A stretch of 18,795 nt of DNA from Actinomycetota bacterium (GCA_003168295.1 PMST01000238.1:830-19624), one strand, 5' to 3'. Positions 1-7,803 are shown, counted from the stretch's first letter. Notes: generated from the letters alone by a model not told the origin. Program-made: numbers and translations.

Positions 1-302
1 GCCAGGTCCCACAGCCGGGCCAGGGAGCCCGGCGTCGGGATCACGTACAGCAGCGAGTGGCGGCCCTCGAAGACCAGGTTCAGGTACAGCAGCAGGGCCG
101 CCACTCCGGCGGCCAGACAGGCCAGCACCGGCGGCACCCGGGGGGCCCGCAGCCGGGTTAGCATCCCGGCGCCGGCCGCCGTGCCTACCGCGCCGACCGC
201 GGTCGCGAGCCACAGCGGGCTGAAGAACAGCGGAGTCACCGCCATGGAGACCAGCACGCAGGCCACCGCGGCGGTGATCGTCGTCTTGCGATCCGGCAGC
301 AC
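1..302 (-). CDS. TgpA-like transglutaminase-family membrane protein, N-terminal part
   Basis: The window edge cuts this gene; 100 codons are visible, from a GTG start. The start lies 1 nt after the DUF58 stop and is preceded by a GGCGAGG-type Shine-Dalgarno overlapping the end of that gene. The visible protein is strongly hydrophobic, with alternating membrane segments (an early stretch rich in A/V/C/L, then another around residues 50-70) and short basic links such as TRLRAPR. In actinomycetes the gene after DUF58 is usually the DUF3488/TgpA protein: an N-terminal multi-TM block, then an extracytoplasmic transglutaminase-like Cys-His-Asp domain. That domain lies outside the window, so the name rests on operon position and the TM pattern. 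Any other polytopic protein in this slot would look the same so far. Confidence 0.6.
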   Translation of the reverse strand, partial: MLPDRKTTITAAVACVLVSMAVTPLFFSPLWLATAVGAVGTAAGAGMLTRLRAPRVPPVLACLAAGVAALLLYLNLVFEGRHSLLYVIPTPGSLARLWDL

Positions 303-303
303 G

Positions 304-1620
304 CTACCTCGCCCCCAGCAGCCGGTCGGCGCGATCAGGAGGCCGGAGGGGCCCAAGGGGTTGGTGCAGCTGCTGCCAGGCGGACGGCAGCGGCATGCCC
401 GCCGTCACGATGACGACCCGCCAGCCGGCGGCGGACAGGATCTCCGCCGCCCGTGCCGCGTCGGCGCAGGTTCCGCCCGACGTCCAGGCCGAGACGGCGA
501 GCAGTAGCGCCATCGCGGGCGCGTTCCCCCGCCGGGCCGCGGCCAGTTGCACGGCATCATCGGCCGACAGCCGTCCAGCGACCGCGATCAGCTGCCCGCC
601 CGCACGGGCGAGCGCGGAGGTGCCGGTCCCCAGGCTGGTGTCCCGCGATGGGGTGATGACCGCGAGCATGTCGAGCAGGCCGTCGGAGAAGGTGCCGGGG
701 GTGGCGATCTCACCGGCTTCGGTGATCAGCCGGGCGGCGAAGCCCTCGCCGGACAGGTGCGCGCCGATCGAGGCGGCCGCGCTGACCGCGAACTCGAAAC
801 TCGACGCCGTCCCGCGGCCGGAATGCGCGCAGTGGCGGGTGTCCAGGAACACCGAGGCGCTGTTGCGCCACTGGTGCTCGTCCCGGCGCACCATCAGCTG
901 CCCGTACCTGGCGGTGGACTTCCAGTGCACCCGATGCAGGCTGTCGCCGTCCTGGTAAGTCCGCGGGGCCGCCTCGTCCTCACCAAGGGCCGAGATCGTC
1001 CGCATCCCCCCGTCGCCCTGGCCGAGCCAGCTGCTCGGTGCGGCAGCCGCTGGCAGCGGGACGACCTTGGGCGCGACCACGAGCGTGCTCGTCACGCCGA
1101 ACGACTTGCTCCTGGATACCAGGCCGAACGGGTCGGCGACCCGGACCCGCAGCGGACCCACGGGGAACTTGCCCCGGGTATCGGAACGAATCTGGTAGGA
1201 CAGCTTCCGGTGCCCGCCCGGCTCGATCTCAGCCAGCACGAACCGCGGCCTGGACCCCAGTACCCCCAGCGTCTCCGGGATGACGTCCTCGGCCAGCGCC
1301 GCGCCGGCGCGCACCCGCGAGACGCTGTCCACCCGCGTGGTCACCGTGACGGGCTGCCCGGCCGGGACCCGCGGCGGGTCCAGCCGGCGGATGCAGGCCA
1401 GCCGGTACCGGGACCGGTCGGCGATCAGTGCCGAGACGACCGGCAGGATGAATACCAGCGCGCCGACCCGGACCAGGTCCGGCGCGGGGATCGCCAGGCT
1501 GCACAGCAGCGCCGTCCCGCCCGCGGCCAGAAACGACCAGCCGCGCGCCGTCAGCGGGCCGAACAGGCCCCGCAGCACCTTCCTCGGTGAGCTCATCACC
1601 AGGCTCCGCACGGTCATCAC
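304..1620 (-). CDS. DUF58 domain protein
   Basis: This is a membrane-anchored DUF58 protein of up to 438 aa, a normal family length. Two hydrophobic segments lie near residues 30-66 (after LTARGWSFLAAGG). A beta-rich region follows, and then the DUF58 signature near residues 218-245: RTYQDGDSLHRVHWKSTAR followed by L.VRRDE. A vWA-like fold follows (SVFLDTRHC). The family usually acts with a MoxR AAA+ ATPase and a TgpA transglutaminase in envelope or protein-maturation roles that are poorly defined. The listed start is a GTG that overlaps the upstream stop (TAGTG), with ATG next to it at 1617. A third candidate, ATG at 1596, has its own GGAG 7 nt upstream (1604-1607) and may be the true start. 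The gene is sandwiched tightly between its neighbours, so it is co-transcribed with them. Confidence 0.9.
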   Translation of the reverse strand: MMTVRSLVMSSPRKVLRGLFGPLTARGWSFLAAGGTALLCSLAIPAPDLVRVGALVFILPVVSALIADRSRYRLACIRRLDPPRVPAGQPVTVTTRVDSVSRVRAGAALAEDVIPETLGVLGSRPRFVLAEIEPGGHRKLSYQIRSDTRGKFPVGPLRVRVADPFGLVSRSKSFGVTSTLVVAPKVVPLPAAAAPSSWLGQGDGGMRTISALGEDEAAPRTYQDGDSLHRVHWKSTARYGQLMVRRDEHQWRNSASVFLDTRHCAHSGRGTASSFEFAVSAAASIGAHLSGEGFAARLITEAGEIATPGTFSDGLLDMLAVITPSRDTSLGTGTSALARAGGQLIAVAGRLSADDAVQLAAARRGNAPAMALLLAVSAWTSGGTCADAARAAEILSAAGWRVVIVTAGMPLPSAWQQLHQPLGPLRPPDRADRLLGAR

Positions 1621-2153
1621 TAGCGGCCACGAACGGGCGGCCGGTCAGACGCCTGAAGTGGCCCTCCCCCGCCGGCCGGCACCGAGGACGCTCCGGGGCA
1701 CGCGCGAGCGAATGCATAGGCAGGATCGCATCGAGTTTGCTGCCCGCCCGGCGAGGACGCGGTCAGCGCCACGGCCAGCCCCAAGGTGAGCAGCGCCGCA
1801 GGAATGACCACCGCGGCCACGACAGCTACGAACCGCCGGCTGGCGAACGCTCGGCAGCGTCGCCAGCCGGCCAGCGCACCCCGAGCCGGCAGCTGCTCGA
1901 TCTTTGGCATGGCTGCGCGGAGGGTCACGCTGGTAAAGGCCGAGAACGCGGCGGCGAGGTCCGCGTCCGCCTGCAGTTCGCGGCGTATCGCGGCGAGAAC
2001 ACGTCGCTGGGTCCTGGGCCAACCAAGTCGGCCTCTGCGTGCTGCCCGTAGCAGCGGCCAGAAACTTGCTCCTCCGGCAGGATGCCGCACCCGCGCCTCA
2101 AAGCCTTGACGACGGGATAGGTCATTGTTCTCTGGCTGACCGGCACTGGACAT
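1620..2153 (-). CDS. Small single-pass membrane protein heading the DUF58 operon
   Basis: Unrecognised 177-aa protein. An ATG at 2195 in the same frame would add 14 residues, but the ATG at 2153 has a clear GAGGAG (2164-2169) 10 nt upstream and is preferred. The N-terminal half is basic and helical (RRVLAAIRRELQADADLAAAF at about residues 48-68, then VTLRAAMPKIEQL). A single TM segment follows (about 105-130, VAVVAAVVIPAALLTLGLAV), and then a short Gly/Pro/Ser-rich tail with two Cys that would face outside. The layout of an amphipathic cytoplasmic helix ending in a TM recalls DUF3040-type actinobacterial membrane proteins, but the match is only general. Its stop overlaps the DUF58 start, so it is translationally coupled and probably works with that protein. 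It occupies the position where moxR is normally found. Confidence 0.7.
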   Translation of the reverse strand: MSSAGQPENNDLSRRQGFEARVRHPAGGASFWPLLRAARRGRLGWPRTQRRVLAAIRRELQADADLAAAFSAFTSVTLRAAMPKIEQLPARGALAGWRRCRAFASRRFVAVVAAVVIPAALLTLGLAVALTASSPGGQQTRCDPAYAFARACPGASSVPAGGGGPLQASDRPPVRGR

Positions 2154-2163
2154 GTGTGAAGCT

Positions 2164-2169
2164 CTCCTC
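2164..2169 (-). promoter_or_regulatory. Shine-Dalgarno deciding the start of the 1620-2153 gene
   Basis: GAGGAG on the minus strand, 10 nt before ATG 2153. No comparable site precedes the in-frame ATG at 2195, so the shorter protein is favoured. Confidence 0.6.
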
Positions 2170-2324
2170 GGGATATGTTCCGAGCCCGTGACCATGAGCG
2201 GGCCGGTGCTTATATGAAAGTTCTATCCGCGATCGCGCTTCGCGCCATCGGTGTAACCCGCCATTTACCGGGATTGACTGGAGTATGCAGACGACAGGAC
2301 AACCGTTACCAAGGGCCGCCATCC

Positions 2325-2367
2325 GGCCAGGCGGAAAGGGATCGCAGCGCTCTTTCGCCGCCTGGCC
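2325..2367 (+). terminator. Stem-loop, terminator-like, in the divergent region
   Basis: Left arm GGCCAGGCGGAAAG (2325-2338) pairs with right arm CTTTCGCCGCCTGGCC (2352-2367) through 14 bp, with a 2-nt bulge and a 13-nt loop. It is followed by TTTAAT. It looks like an intrinsic terminator for plus-strand transcription, yet no plus-strand gene lies upstream of it. It may therefore be a leader attenuator, the end of an unannotated short RNA, or a relic. Confidence 0.4.
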
Positions 2368-2472
2368 TTTAATGCGGGCACCAAACTAGACCGCCGGCGA
2401 GGCTGCCTAAAGGCACGCTGGCCGGGGCACCTGCGTTAAAAGGCCTGCTCAGCCGGTATCCGAACGGCAGCC

Positions 2473-2497
2473 CCGCCATCCGGCGCGACGATGGCGG
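2473..2497 (+). other. Perfect 8-bp stem-loop in the leader of the glycan operon
   Basis: CCGCCATC (2473-2480) pairs with GATGGCGG (2490-2497) around a 9-nt loop. The right arm, extended to 2499, is also perfectly complementary over 10 nt to GGCCGCCATC at 2314-2323, beside the first stem-loop. Two mutually exclusive pairings are therefore possible if one transcript spans both. Confidence 0.35.
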
Positions 2498-2647
2498 CCG
2501 ACCTGCACAGCACCTCGCTGCTCTGCATAGTCACCGCCGGCCCCAAGATGGCCGATACCCAGGATGTCACTCCACTCCAGGCTCCCGTAGACATTTCGAT
2601 GAAGGATCCACGTCTACCGAGCCTGAAGATAGGGGGCGACTTAAACC

Positions 2648-3184
2648 GTGCGCCGGTTCTTGCGTGAGCAAGCCACGAATTCTGACTCGGCTGAAACGAT
2701 CAACGACGGCTATTCCGTACGGGTACGCCGAAAAGCCGAGGAGACTAGCGGGGTCAGCGGGTCTAGCCCGCCGACGACTCAACCGCCAATCATGTGCTTG
2801 GCCCGCCTCCGCACAAGCCGCCTAGTGAAATTCGCCGGTGTCGGCATTACCGGGGTCATCATCAACACGTCGGTGCTGTACATGCTTTCCCGGTGGGCGG
2901 GCCTGCCGCTGGTGGCGGCCTCGGCCGTGGCCGTGGAACTCGCGGCGATAAGTAACTACCTGCTGAACGACACCTGGACTTTCGCCTCGCGATCACCGTC
3001 TCTCCGCGGGTTCGCGAAGTTCAATACCGCCGCGCTCGCGGGCCTGGTACTCAACGTGCTGAGCGTCTGGGCGCTCACCCGGCTGGGGCTCTACTTCATG
3101 GTGGCCGACCTCATCGGGATCGCCGCCGCGTTCGCCGTGAATTATGCGTTCAGCGTCCGCTGGGTCTGGGCCCGGGAGGCATGA
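2648..3184 (+). CDS. GtrA-like membrane protein
   Basis: The GtrA family comprises small four-TM proteins, several of which are thought to flip undecaprenyl/polyprenyl-phosphate-linked sugars across the membrane. The conserved core runs from about residue 58: LVKFAGVGITGVIINTSVLY, then a second TM with the family-typical SNYLLNDTWTF at about 106-116, then two more TMs ending in AVNYAFSVRWVW. The core is about 120 aa, normal for the family. The protein as listed (178 aa, GTG start) carries a polar N-terminal extension of about 55 residues rich in Arg, Glu, Ser and Pro, unlike the family. Ribosome sites are weak both at GTG 2648 (AGGGGG is rather far away) and at ATG 2792, so the true start is uncertain. 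Its stop overlaps the next start (ATGA at 3181), giving tight coupling to the glycosyltransferase. Confidence 0.85.
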   Translation: MRRFLREQATNSDSAETINDGYSVRVRRKAEETSGVSGSSPPTTQPPIMCLARLRTSRLVKFAGVGITGVIINTSVLYMLSRWAGLPLVAASAVAVELAAISNYLLNDTWTFASRSPSLRGFAKFNTAALAGLVLNVLSVWALTRLGLYFMVADLIGIAAAFAVNYAFSVRWVWAREA

Positions 3185-4491
3185 TGGACGGTCTGTTCTA
3201 CGCAGCGCTGGTGTTTTTCTCGCTGCTGGTCACGCTTCAGTCCGGCCATGCTCTGTATCTGACGCTGTACACCTGGAACCGGCCGCCAGAGGAGGCGAAG
3301 GCGCCAGAGCACTTCCTGCCGCCCATGCTTTCTTTCACCGTCATGCTTCCCGCCCGGCACGAGGAAGCCGTCATCGCGGGGACGATCGAGCGTGTCGTAC
3401 GGGCGAGTTACCCGTCGAACCTGATCCAGGTTCTGGTGGTCTGCTCCGCGGACGACGAGGGCACCATCGCCCAGTCCGAGGCCAAGATCGAGGAGCTGCG
3501 GCGGGAAGGATACGGCAACGTCTCGGTGGTGGTGTTCCACGACAAGCCCATCAACAAGCCGCACGGGCTGAACGCCGCCCTGCCGAAGGCCAAGCACGAC
3601 GTGGTCACCATCTTCGACGCCGAAGACGACATTCATCCCGACATCTTCAACGTGGTGAACACGGTGATGAAAAAAGAGCACGTCAAGGTCGTCCAGGCCG
3701 GCGTGCAGCTGATGAACTTCGATTCCAGCTGGTACTCGGCGCTGAACGTTCTTGAGTACTTCTTCTGGTTCAAGAGCCGCCTGCACTACCACGCCCGCAT
3801 CGGCGCCGCCCCGCTGGGAGGGAACACGGTCTTTTTCGACCGCGAGCTGCTCAAGAACATCGGCGGATGGGACGAGCAGAACTTGACCGAGGACGCCGAC
3901 ATCGGGCTGCGCCTGTCCAGCACCGGCGAGCGGATCCGGGTGGTCTACGACGACCGGTATGTGACTAGGGAGGAGACCCCGCCGACGCTGGGCCAGTTCG
4001 TCCGGCAGCGTACCCGGTGGGACCAGGGGTTCATGCAGACGCTCCGAAAGGGGACCTGGAAGATGCTGCCCACCCGCAGGCAGAGGTGGTCCGCCGCTTA
4101 CACCCTGGCGTTTCCTCGCGGCCAGGCCCTGCTGACCATTTACTTCCTCTTCGCGCTGGTGACGATGTTCTCCCTCAAGGTCCCGGTGCTGGTCGCGCTC
4201 ATCTCCTGGCTGCCTGTCTTCATGCTCGTCGCTACCTTCGGCGTCTCGGTGATCGGCCTGTATCAGTTCACCGGCGCGCATGGCCTAAAGGCGTCGCCCG
4301 GGGCGGTGATCCGGATGGCGATCGCGTGGTTTCCCTACCAGCTCGTTCTCGGCTATGCGGCGCTGCGCGCGGTCAGACGCCAGATGCAGGGCATCAACAA
4401 CTGGGAGAAAACGCAGCACGTGGGTGCTCACCGCGAAGCCCTTTCCGGCACGACCCGTGAACCGGATGAGGTGCCCAGCCGTGCCGCATGA
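3181..4491 (+). CDS. Processive family 2 glycosyltransferase, membrane bound
   Basis: This is a 436-aa enzyme of the cellulose synthase/hyaluronan synthase-like GT2 group, which polymerises or adds sugars from nucleotide-sugar donors at the cytoplasmic face. Visible in order: an N-terminal TM (about residues 5-28), the donor-binding fold opening with FTVMLPARHEE (52-62), DDEGT (91-95), the metal-binding DAEDD (146-150), the catalytic TEDAD (236-240) and QRTRW (276-280). TM segments follow at about 306-385 and then a polar tail. All three acidic motifs and Q..RW are present, so the enzyme looks active. It is too short to carry a PilZ domain or the full TM pore of BcsA. It starts inside the GtrA stop codon, and the following gene starts inside its 3' end. 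The sugar is not readable from sequence. Confidence 0.9.
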   Translation: MMDGLFYAALVFFSLLVTLQSGHALYLTLYTWNRPPEEAKAPEHFLPPMLSFTVMLPARHEEAVIAGTIERVVRASYPSNLIQVLVVCSADDEGTIAQSEAKIEELRREGYGNVSVVVFHDKPINKPHGLNAALPKAKHDVVTIFDAEDDIHPDIFNVVNTVMKKEHVKVVQAGVQLMNFDSSWYSALNVLEYFFWFKSRLHYHARIGAAPLGGNTVFFDRELLKNIGGWDEQNLTEDADIGLRLSSTGERIRVVYDDRYVTREETPPTLGQFVRQRTRWDQGFMQTLRKGTWKMLPTRRQRWSAAYTLAFPRGQALLTIYFLFALVTMFSLKVPVLVALISWLPVFMLVATFGVSVIGLYQFTGAHGLKASPGAVIRMAIAWFPYQLVLGYAALRAVRRQMQGINNWEKTQHVGAHREALSGTTREPDEVPSRAA

Positions 4492-6178
4492 ACCAGCACC
4501 CATTCCGAACTCCGCCGATCGCTTCCGTTATCTCCCGCCCGGGAGGCTCGTGGCGGCCCGGCCGAGCGCCGCCAGCACGTCACGAGAGCAGGCCGCAGTC
4601 CCGGCGCAGCAGGGTTCACTAGGCGGCCGCGGCATCGCGGCCCTGGTGTTCGCGATGCTCAGCGGCCTGATCACGCTTGGCTATCACCTCTTCGAGTACC
4701 CGCTGTACAGCACGGACGAGGGTACCTACATGGAGCGGGCGTGGGCGGTGGTCCGCCTAGGCGGGCTGGCTCCCGTCACTTACATCTACGACCACGCCCC
4801 GGCCGGCTGGCTCTTTGTCGCCGGCTGGACTTCCGTGCTGCCGCACCAGTTCGAGACATTCGGCAACGCGATCAACACTGGCCGGGTGCTGATGCTGCTG
4901 CTGCATCTGGCCAGCGTGTTCTTCCTGTTCGAGATCGCCCGCAAGCTGTCCGGCGGGCTGCTCGCCCCGGTGATCGCCACCTTCTTCTTCAATTTCTCGC
5001 CGCTGGCCATCTATTACGAGCGCATGGTCCTGCTGGACAACATCATGGTCTTCTGGGTGCTGCTGAGCATATACCTCCTGCTGCGCCGGGATACCCGGGT
5101 ATTCGCCGCGATGTGGTCGGGGCTGTCTCTCGGGATCTCAGTGGTCAGCAAGGAAAACGCGATATTCTTCGCGCCCACCATTTTCTACCTCCTGGCCCGC
5201 CGGACCAAAGGAGATCCCAACCGCCCCTTCGCAATGACGCTCTGGCTGGTCGCGGCGAGCGCTCCGATCGCGTTCTACTTCCTGTTCGCCACGCTCAAGG
5301 GTGAGCTGTTCCCGGCCCAGCTCGATTTCAACCTCAATCAGCCGCAGACCGAGCACGTGTCACTGCTTTATGAGCTCTGGTACCAGGTCCACCGCAACCA
5401 GGGAACCCTGTTCGCCCGCGGCAGCTTCCTCTACACCGCATGGCTGCCCAAGGATCCGTTCCTGCTGGCCGGCGGGACGGCAGCCATGCTGCTATGCCTG
5501 TACCTCGGATGGCGCGGCAGGGAACGGGACCCGAGCTTGCTGGTCGCCGGGACCCTGGCCCTGGAGATCGCCTTCTACCTGGTCCGGGGCAGCGTGATCC
5601 TGGACTTCTATGTGATCCCGCTGATCCCGATGTACGGGCTGTGCATCGCCCTGCTGGCGGACCGGGCACACAAGAGGTTCCGCAGGCCGGCCGCCCGTAT
5701 CTTCGTGCCGGCGGTCTGCGCGGGCCTGGCGGCGCTGCTGCTGCTGCCGACCGGCGGCTATCTCGTCACCCACGGCCAGAAGGGCCAGCTGCAGCTGGCC
5801 GACGTGTACTACCTGCCGCTGACTTACCTGCAGCAGGAACAGCTCGCCTGGATACGCCAGCACATCCCGGTCGACGACAAGATCATCATGGATGACGACC
5901 TGTGGGTGAATCTGCACGACGAGAACCCCGTATACCCGTACGCATGGTCTCACTGGAATGCCGCCGGCGATCCCACCGTACGGAACAAGGTATTCCACGC
6001 GGACTGGCAGGACATCGATTACATCGTGCTCTCGAACGGCATGAAGCAGGCAATGATCGGAAACAACACCGGCGGCCAGGAGAACTACATACTCAACGCC
6101 CTGGACAATCACTCGACCGAAGTATGGCAAGCCAGCCGAGGCAACGTGCACCTCACGATTTATAAAGTCCAGAATTAA
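4481..6178 (+). CDS. GT-C fold glycosyltransferase, GT39/ArnT-like
   Basis: A 565-aa polytopic membrane enzyme that would use a polyprenyl-phosphate sugar and act outside the membrane. After a polar N-terminus (1-50) comes TM1 (51-71). Next is the first external loop with the family acidic pair in STDEGTYMERAW (D79, E80) and YIYDHAPAGW (D104, H105). The motif YERMVLLDNIMVFW and SKENAIFFAP follow, both typical of the PMT/ArnT superfamily. Roughly ten TMs follow, then an extracytoplasmic C-terminal domain of about 130 residues. Several in-frame upstream starts exist; I chose GTG 4481 because GATGAGG (4465-4471) lies 9 nt upstream. That start overlaps the GT2 gene by 11 nt. The acceptor could be a lipid-linked glycan or a protein; the Ig-repeat protein 14 nt downstream is a candidate. 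Confidence 0.88.
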   Translation: MPHEPAPIPNSADRFRYLPPGRLVAARPSAASTSREQAAVPAQQGSLGGRGIAALVFAMLSGLITLGYHLFEYPLYSTDEGTYMERAWAVVRLGGLAPVTYIYDHAPAGWLFVAGWTSVLPHQFETFGNAINTGRVLMLLLHLASVFFLFEIARKLSGGLLAPVIATFFFNFSPLAIYYERMVLLDNIMVFWVLLSIYLLLRRDTRVFAAMWSGLSLGISVVSKENAIFFAPTIFYLLARRTKGDPNRPFAMTLWLVAASAPIAFYFLFATLKGELFPAQLDFNLNQPQTEHVSLLYELWYQVHRNQGTLFARGSFLYTAWLPKDPFLLAGGTAAMLLCLYLGWRGRERDPSLLVAGTLALEIAFYLVRGSVILDFYVIPLIPMYGLCIALLADRAHKRFRRPAARIFVPAVCAGLAALLLLPTGGYLVTHGQKGQLQLADVYYLPLTYLQQEQLAWIRQHIPVDDKIIMDDDLWVNLHDENPVYPYAWSHWNAAGDPTVRNKVFHADWQDIDYIVLSNGMKQAMIGNNTGGQENYILNALDNHSTEVWQASRGNVHLTIYKVQN

Positions 6179-6192
6179 GCAAGAAAGGCAAC

Positions 6193-7692
6193 ATGATGGA
6201 AAGCCGGACTGAAGAAAAGCCCGTGGCCGGCGGCTCGCCTGGCAAGAAGCAGCGGAAGATCGGCTGGAAGCAGCTGGCCGCGGCCGCGGTCGCGGTCGTG
6301 ATCGTGTGGCAGGTCGCCAAGACGGTCACGCACACCGGCGGCAAGGCCCAGGCCACGAACGCCGCGAGCCAGAGCTCAGCTGGCCCCAGCCCGACGTTCG
6401 TGCCACCGACCCGGGCGACCCCGACACCGACGGTCACGCTCGGCGACCAGGCGGTGTCGGCCGACGGGGGCGCAGTCATCCTGGCCAACCCCGGCCTGGT
6501 GTCACCCGGCGGTACGGTCAGCATTGAGGGCAGCGGTTTCGATGCGAGCGCATCGGTCGCCGTCTGGCTGCGGCCGCCGCGCTCGAGCACGGGCACCCTG
6601 GTTGCTCGCGGCGTGACATCGAAGTACGGCACGCTCAACACCGGGTTCACCATGCCGACCTCGCTGACCGGTGCTACCGCGGACGTGGTCGCCCAAGAAG
6701 CCGGAGGAGTCAAGACGGCCACCGCCCAGATCGTGACCCCGATTGGGGTCGGGCACGTCGTCATCGACGGCAAGGCAGCCGGCCAGCCCGGTGACACGGT
6801 AACCGTCTCCGCGAGCGGGTTCGGCCCCGACGAGAAGATTGATGTCTACTGGGGCCGCGTCGCCGGCACCCCGGCCGCCACCCTGACCGCCGACGGCTCG
6901 GGCTCCATCAGCCAGGCCAGCGTCCCGGTCGGCGTCGCCCCGACCGGTCCCACCACCCTGGTCCTGGTCGGCGAGAAGACCAAGACCACGGCGACCGCGC
7001 CCTACCAGATGCTGGGCCTGTACCCGGTGCTGACGCCGCACCCCTACGCCGTCCAGCCCGGCCACTCCGTGACGCTGACCGGCAGCGGGTTCGCGCCGGG
7101 CGAGCAGGTGCTGCTCTACCTCAACGGCGCCAGCGGCACGCCCGCGCTGACCACTACCGCCAGTTCCGGCGGCGGCCTGTCGCTCAGCTTCGTGGTGCCC
7201 TTCGGGCTCAAGGGCAACCAGACCCTGACCGCGATCGGCGATCAGAGCCGCGCCGCGGTGGACTCCGGCTTCGACGTCCTGTCCTACAACCCCTCCGCCC
7301 AGGTGAGCACCTACGGCGCCATGCCCGGCACGACCGTTTCGTTTTACGCCAGCGGCTTCGCCGCCAACGAGGTGGTCGAGGTCTACCTCGGCCGTGGCCA
7401 GGGCAATAGCGGGCAGTTGGTCAGCGCCTTTCGTGTCAACAGCAAGGGCAGCGCCGCAGCAGCCGGGACCTACGTCATCCCCAACGGGACCGGCCCCGCG
7501 CTGTACTTCACCATGGTCGGCCAGCAAAGCGGAGGCACGGCCACGGCGAAAGTCTCGGTGACCACGCCTAGCCAGCCGGTTACTGTCCCGTCGCAGCCCC
7601 CATACGTCCTGCCCCCCAGCCTGGGCGGCAAGCCGTCACCCCAGCCGTCGGCCAGCCAGCCGTCCGCCAGCCCGTCCGGTACAGGCGCATAG
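6193..7692 (+). CDS. Membrane-anchored surface protein with four Ig-like repeats
   Basis: A 499-aa protein I do not recognise by name. It has a short basic cytoplasmic N-terminus, one TM or uncleaved signal anchor (about 26-42, after KKQRKIGWKQ) and a Ser/Thr/Pro-rich stalk (about 55-82). Four tandem repeats of about 90 aa follow (near 97-183, 188-275, 279-363 and 368-456). Each opens with a PG-x-TV-x3-SGF pattern, such as SPGGTVSIEGSGF, QPGDTVTVSASGF, QPGHSVTLTGSGF and MPGTTVSFYASGF, and then a V-x-VYL strand. This is an IPT/Ig-like beta-sandwich look. The tail (457-499) is Pro/Ser-rich with repeated QPSAS and no LPXTG sorting signal. AAGAAAGG (6181-6188) serves ATG 6193 or, with better spacing, ATG 6196. 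Its place after three glycan genes suggests it is a glycosylated acceptor or a scaffold for the glycan. Confidence 0.8.
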   Translation: MMESRTEEKPVAGGSPGKKQRKIGWKQLAAAAVAVVIVWQVAKTVTHTGGKAQATNAASQSSAGPSPTFVPPTRATPTPTVTLGDQAVSADGGAVILANPGLVSPGGTVSIEGSGFDASASVAVWLRPPRSSTGTLVARGVTSKYGTLNTGFTMPTSLTGATADVVAQEAGGVKTATAQIVTPIGVGHVVIDGKAAGQPGDTVTVSASGFGPDEKIDVYWGRVAGTPAATLTADGSGSISQASVPVGVAPTGPTTLVLVGEKTKTTATAPYQMLGLYPVLTPHPYAVQPGHSVTLTGSGFAPGEQVLLYLNGASGTPALTTTASSGGGLSLSFVVPFGLKGNQTLTAIGDQSRAAVDSGFDVLSYNPSAQVSTYGAMPGTTVSFYASGFAANEVVEVYLGRGQGNSGQLVSAFRVNSKGSAAAAGTYVIPNGTGPALYFTMVGQQSGGTATAKVSVTTPSQPVTVPSQPPYVLPPSLGGKPSPQPSASQPSASPSGTGA

Positions 7693-7697
7693 CCCAT

Positions 7698-7734
7698 GGC
7701 CGCGGCTATGGGTTCATAGCCCATAGCCGCGGCC
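7698..7734 (+). terminator. Strong perfect hairpin after the Ig-repeat gene
   Basis: GGCCGCGGCTATGGG (7698-7712) and its exact reverse complement (7720-7734) enclose the 7-nt loop TTCATAG, starting 5 nt after the TAG stop. There is no U-tract, as is common for actinomycete terminators. The element is also built from a 19-bp direct repeat (CATAGCCCATRGCCGCGGC at 7688-7706 and 7715-7733, one mismatch), of which the first copy overlaps the stop codon. It probably ends the glycan operon transcript or protects its 3' end. Confidence 0.65.
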
Positions 7735-7803
7735 CGCCGGGAGCACACGAGATGATCCCGGTCCCGGCCGGACTCCCCATCTGCCGGACTCTGAAGGACT
7801 CGG

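Larger units (their letters stand above)
2154..2647. other. Divergent intergenic region without a gene
   Basis: About 490 nt between the start of the minus-strand DUF58 operon and the start of the plus-strand glycan operon. I find no convincing coding frame: the open stretches are short and lack ribosome sites. It holds two stem-loops (2325-2367 and 2473-2497), a 12-bp direct repeat (CCGCCATCCGGC at 2316-2327 and 2473-2484) and a TTGACT hexamer at 2274-2279 with no good -10 partner. Promoters for both operons must lie here, but I cannot place them with confidence. Confidence 0.6.

Noticed and set aside
2274..2279. TTGACT as a -35 promoter box
   Set aside because: No acceptable -10 hexamer at 16-19 nt on the same strand.
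3142..4281. Long open frame (379 codons) antisense to the GT2 gene
   Set aside because: It mirrors the codon pattern of a clear glycosyltransferase, has His/Asp/Val-rich low-quality sequence and no ribosome site; typical antisense artefact of G/C-rich coding DNA.
6502..7527. 341-codon open frame antisense to the Ig-repeat gene
   Set aside because: Repetitive Gly/Ala/Val/Asp translation that only reflects the repeats on the other strand.
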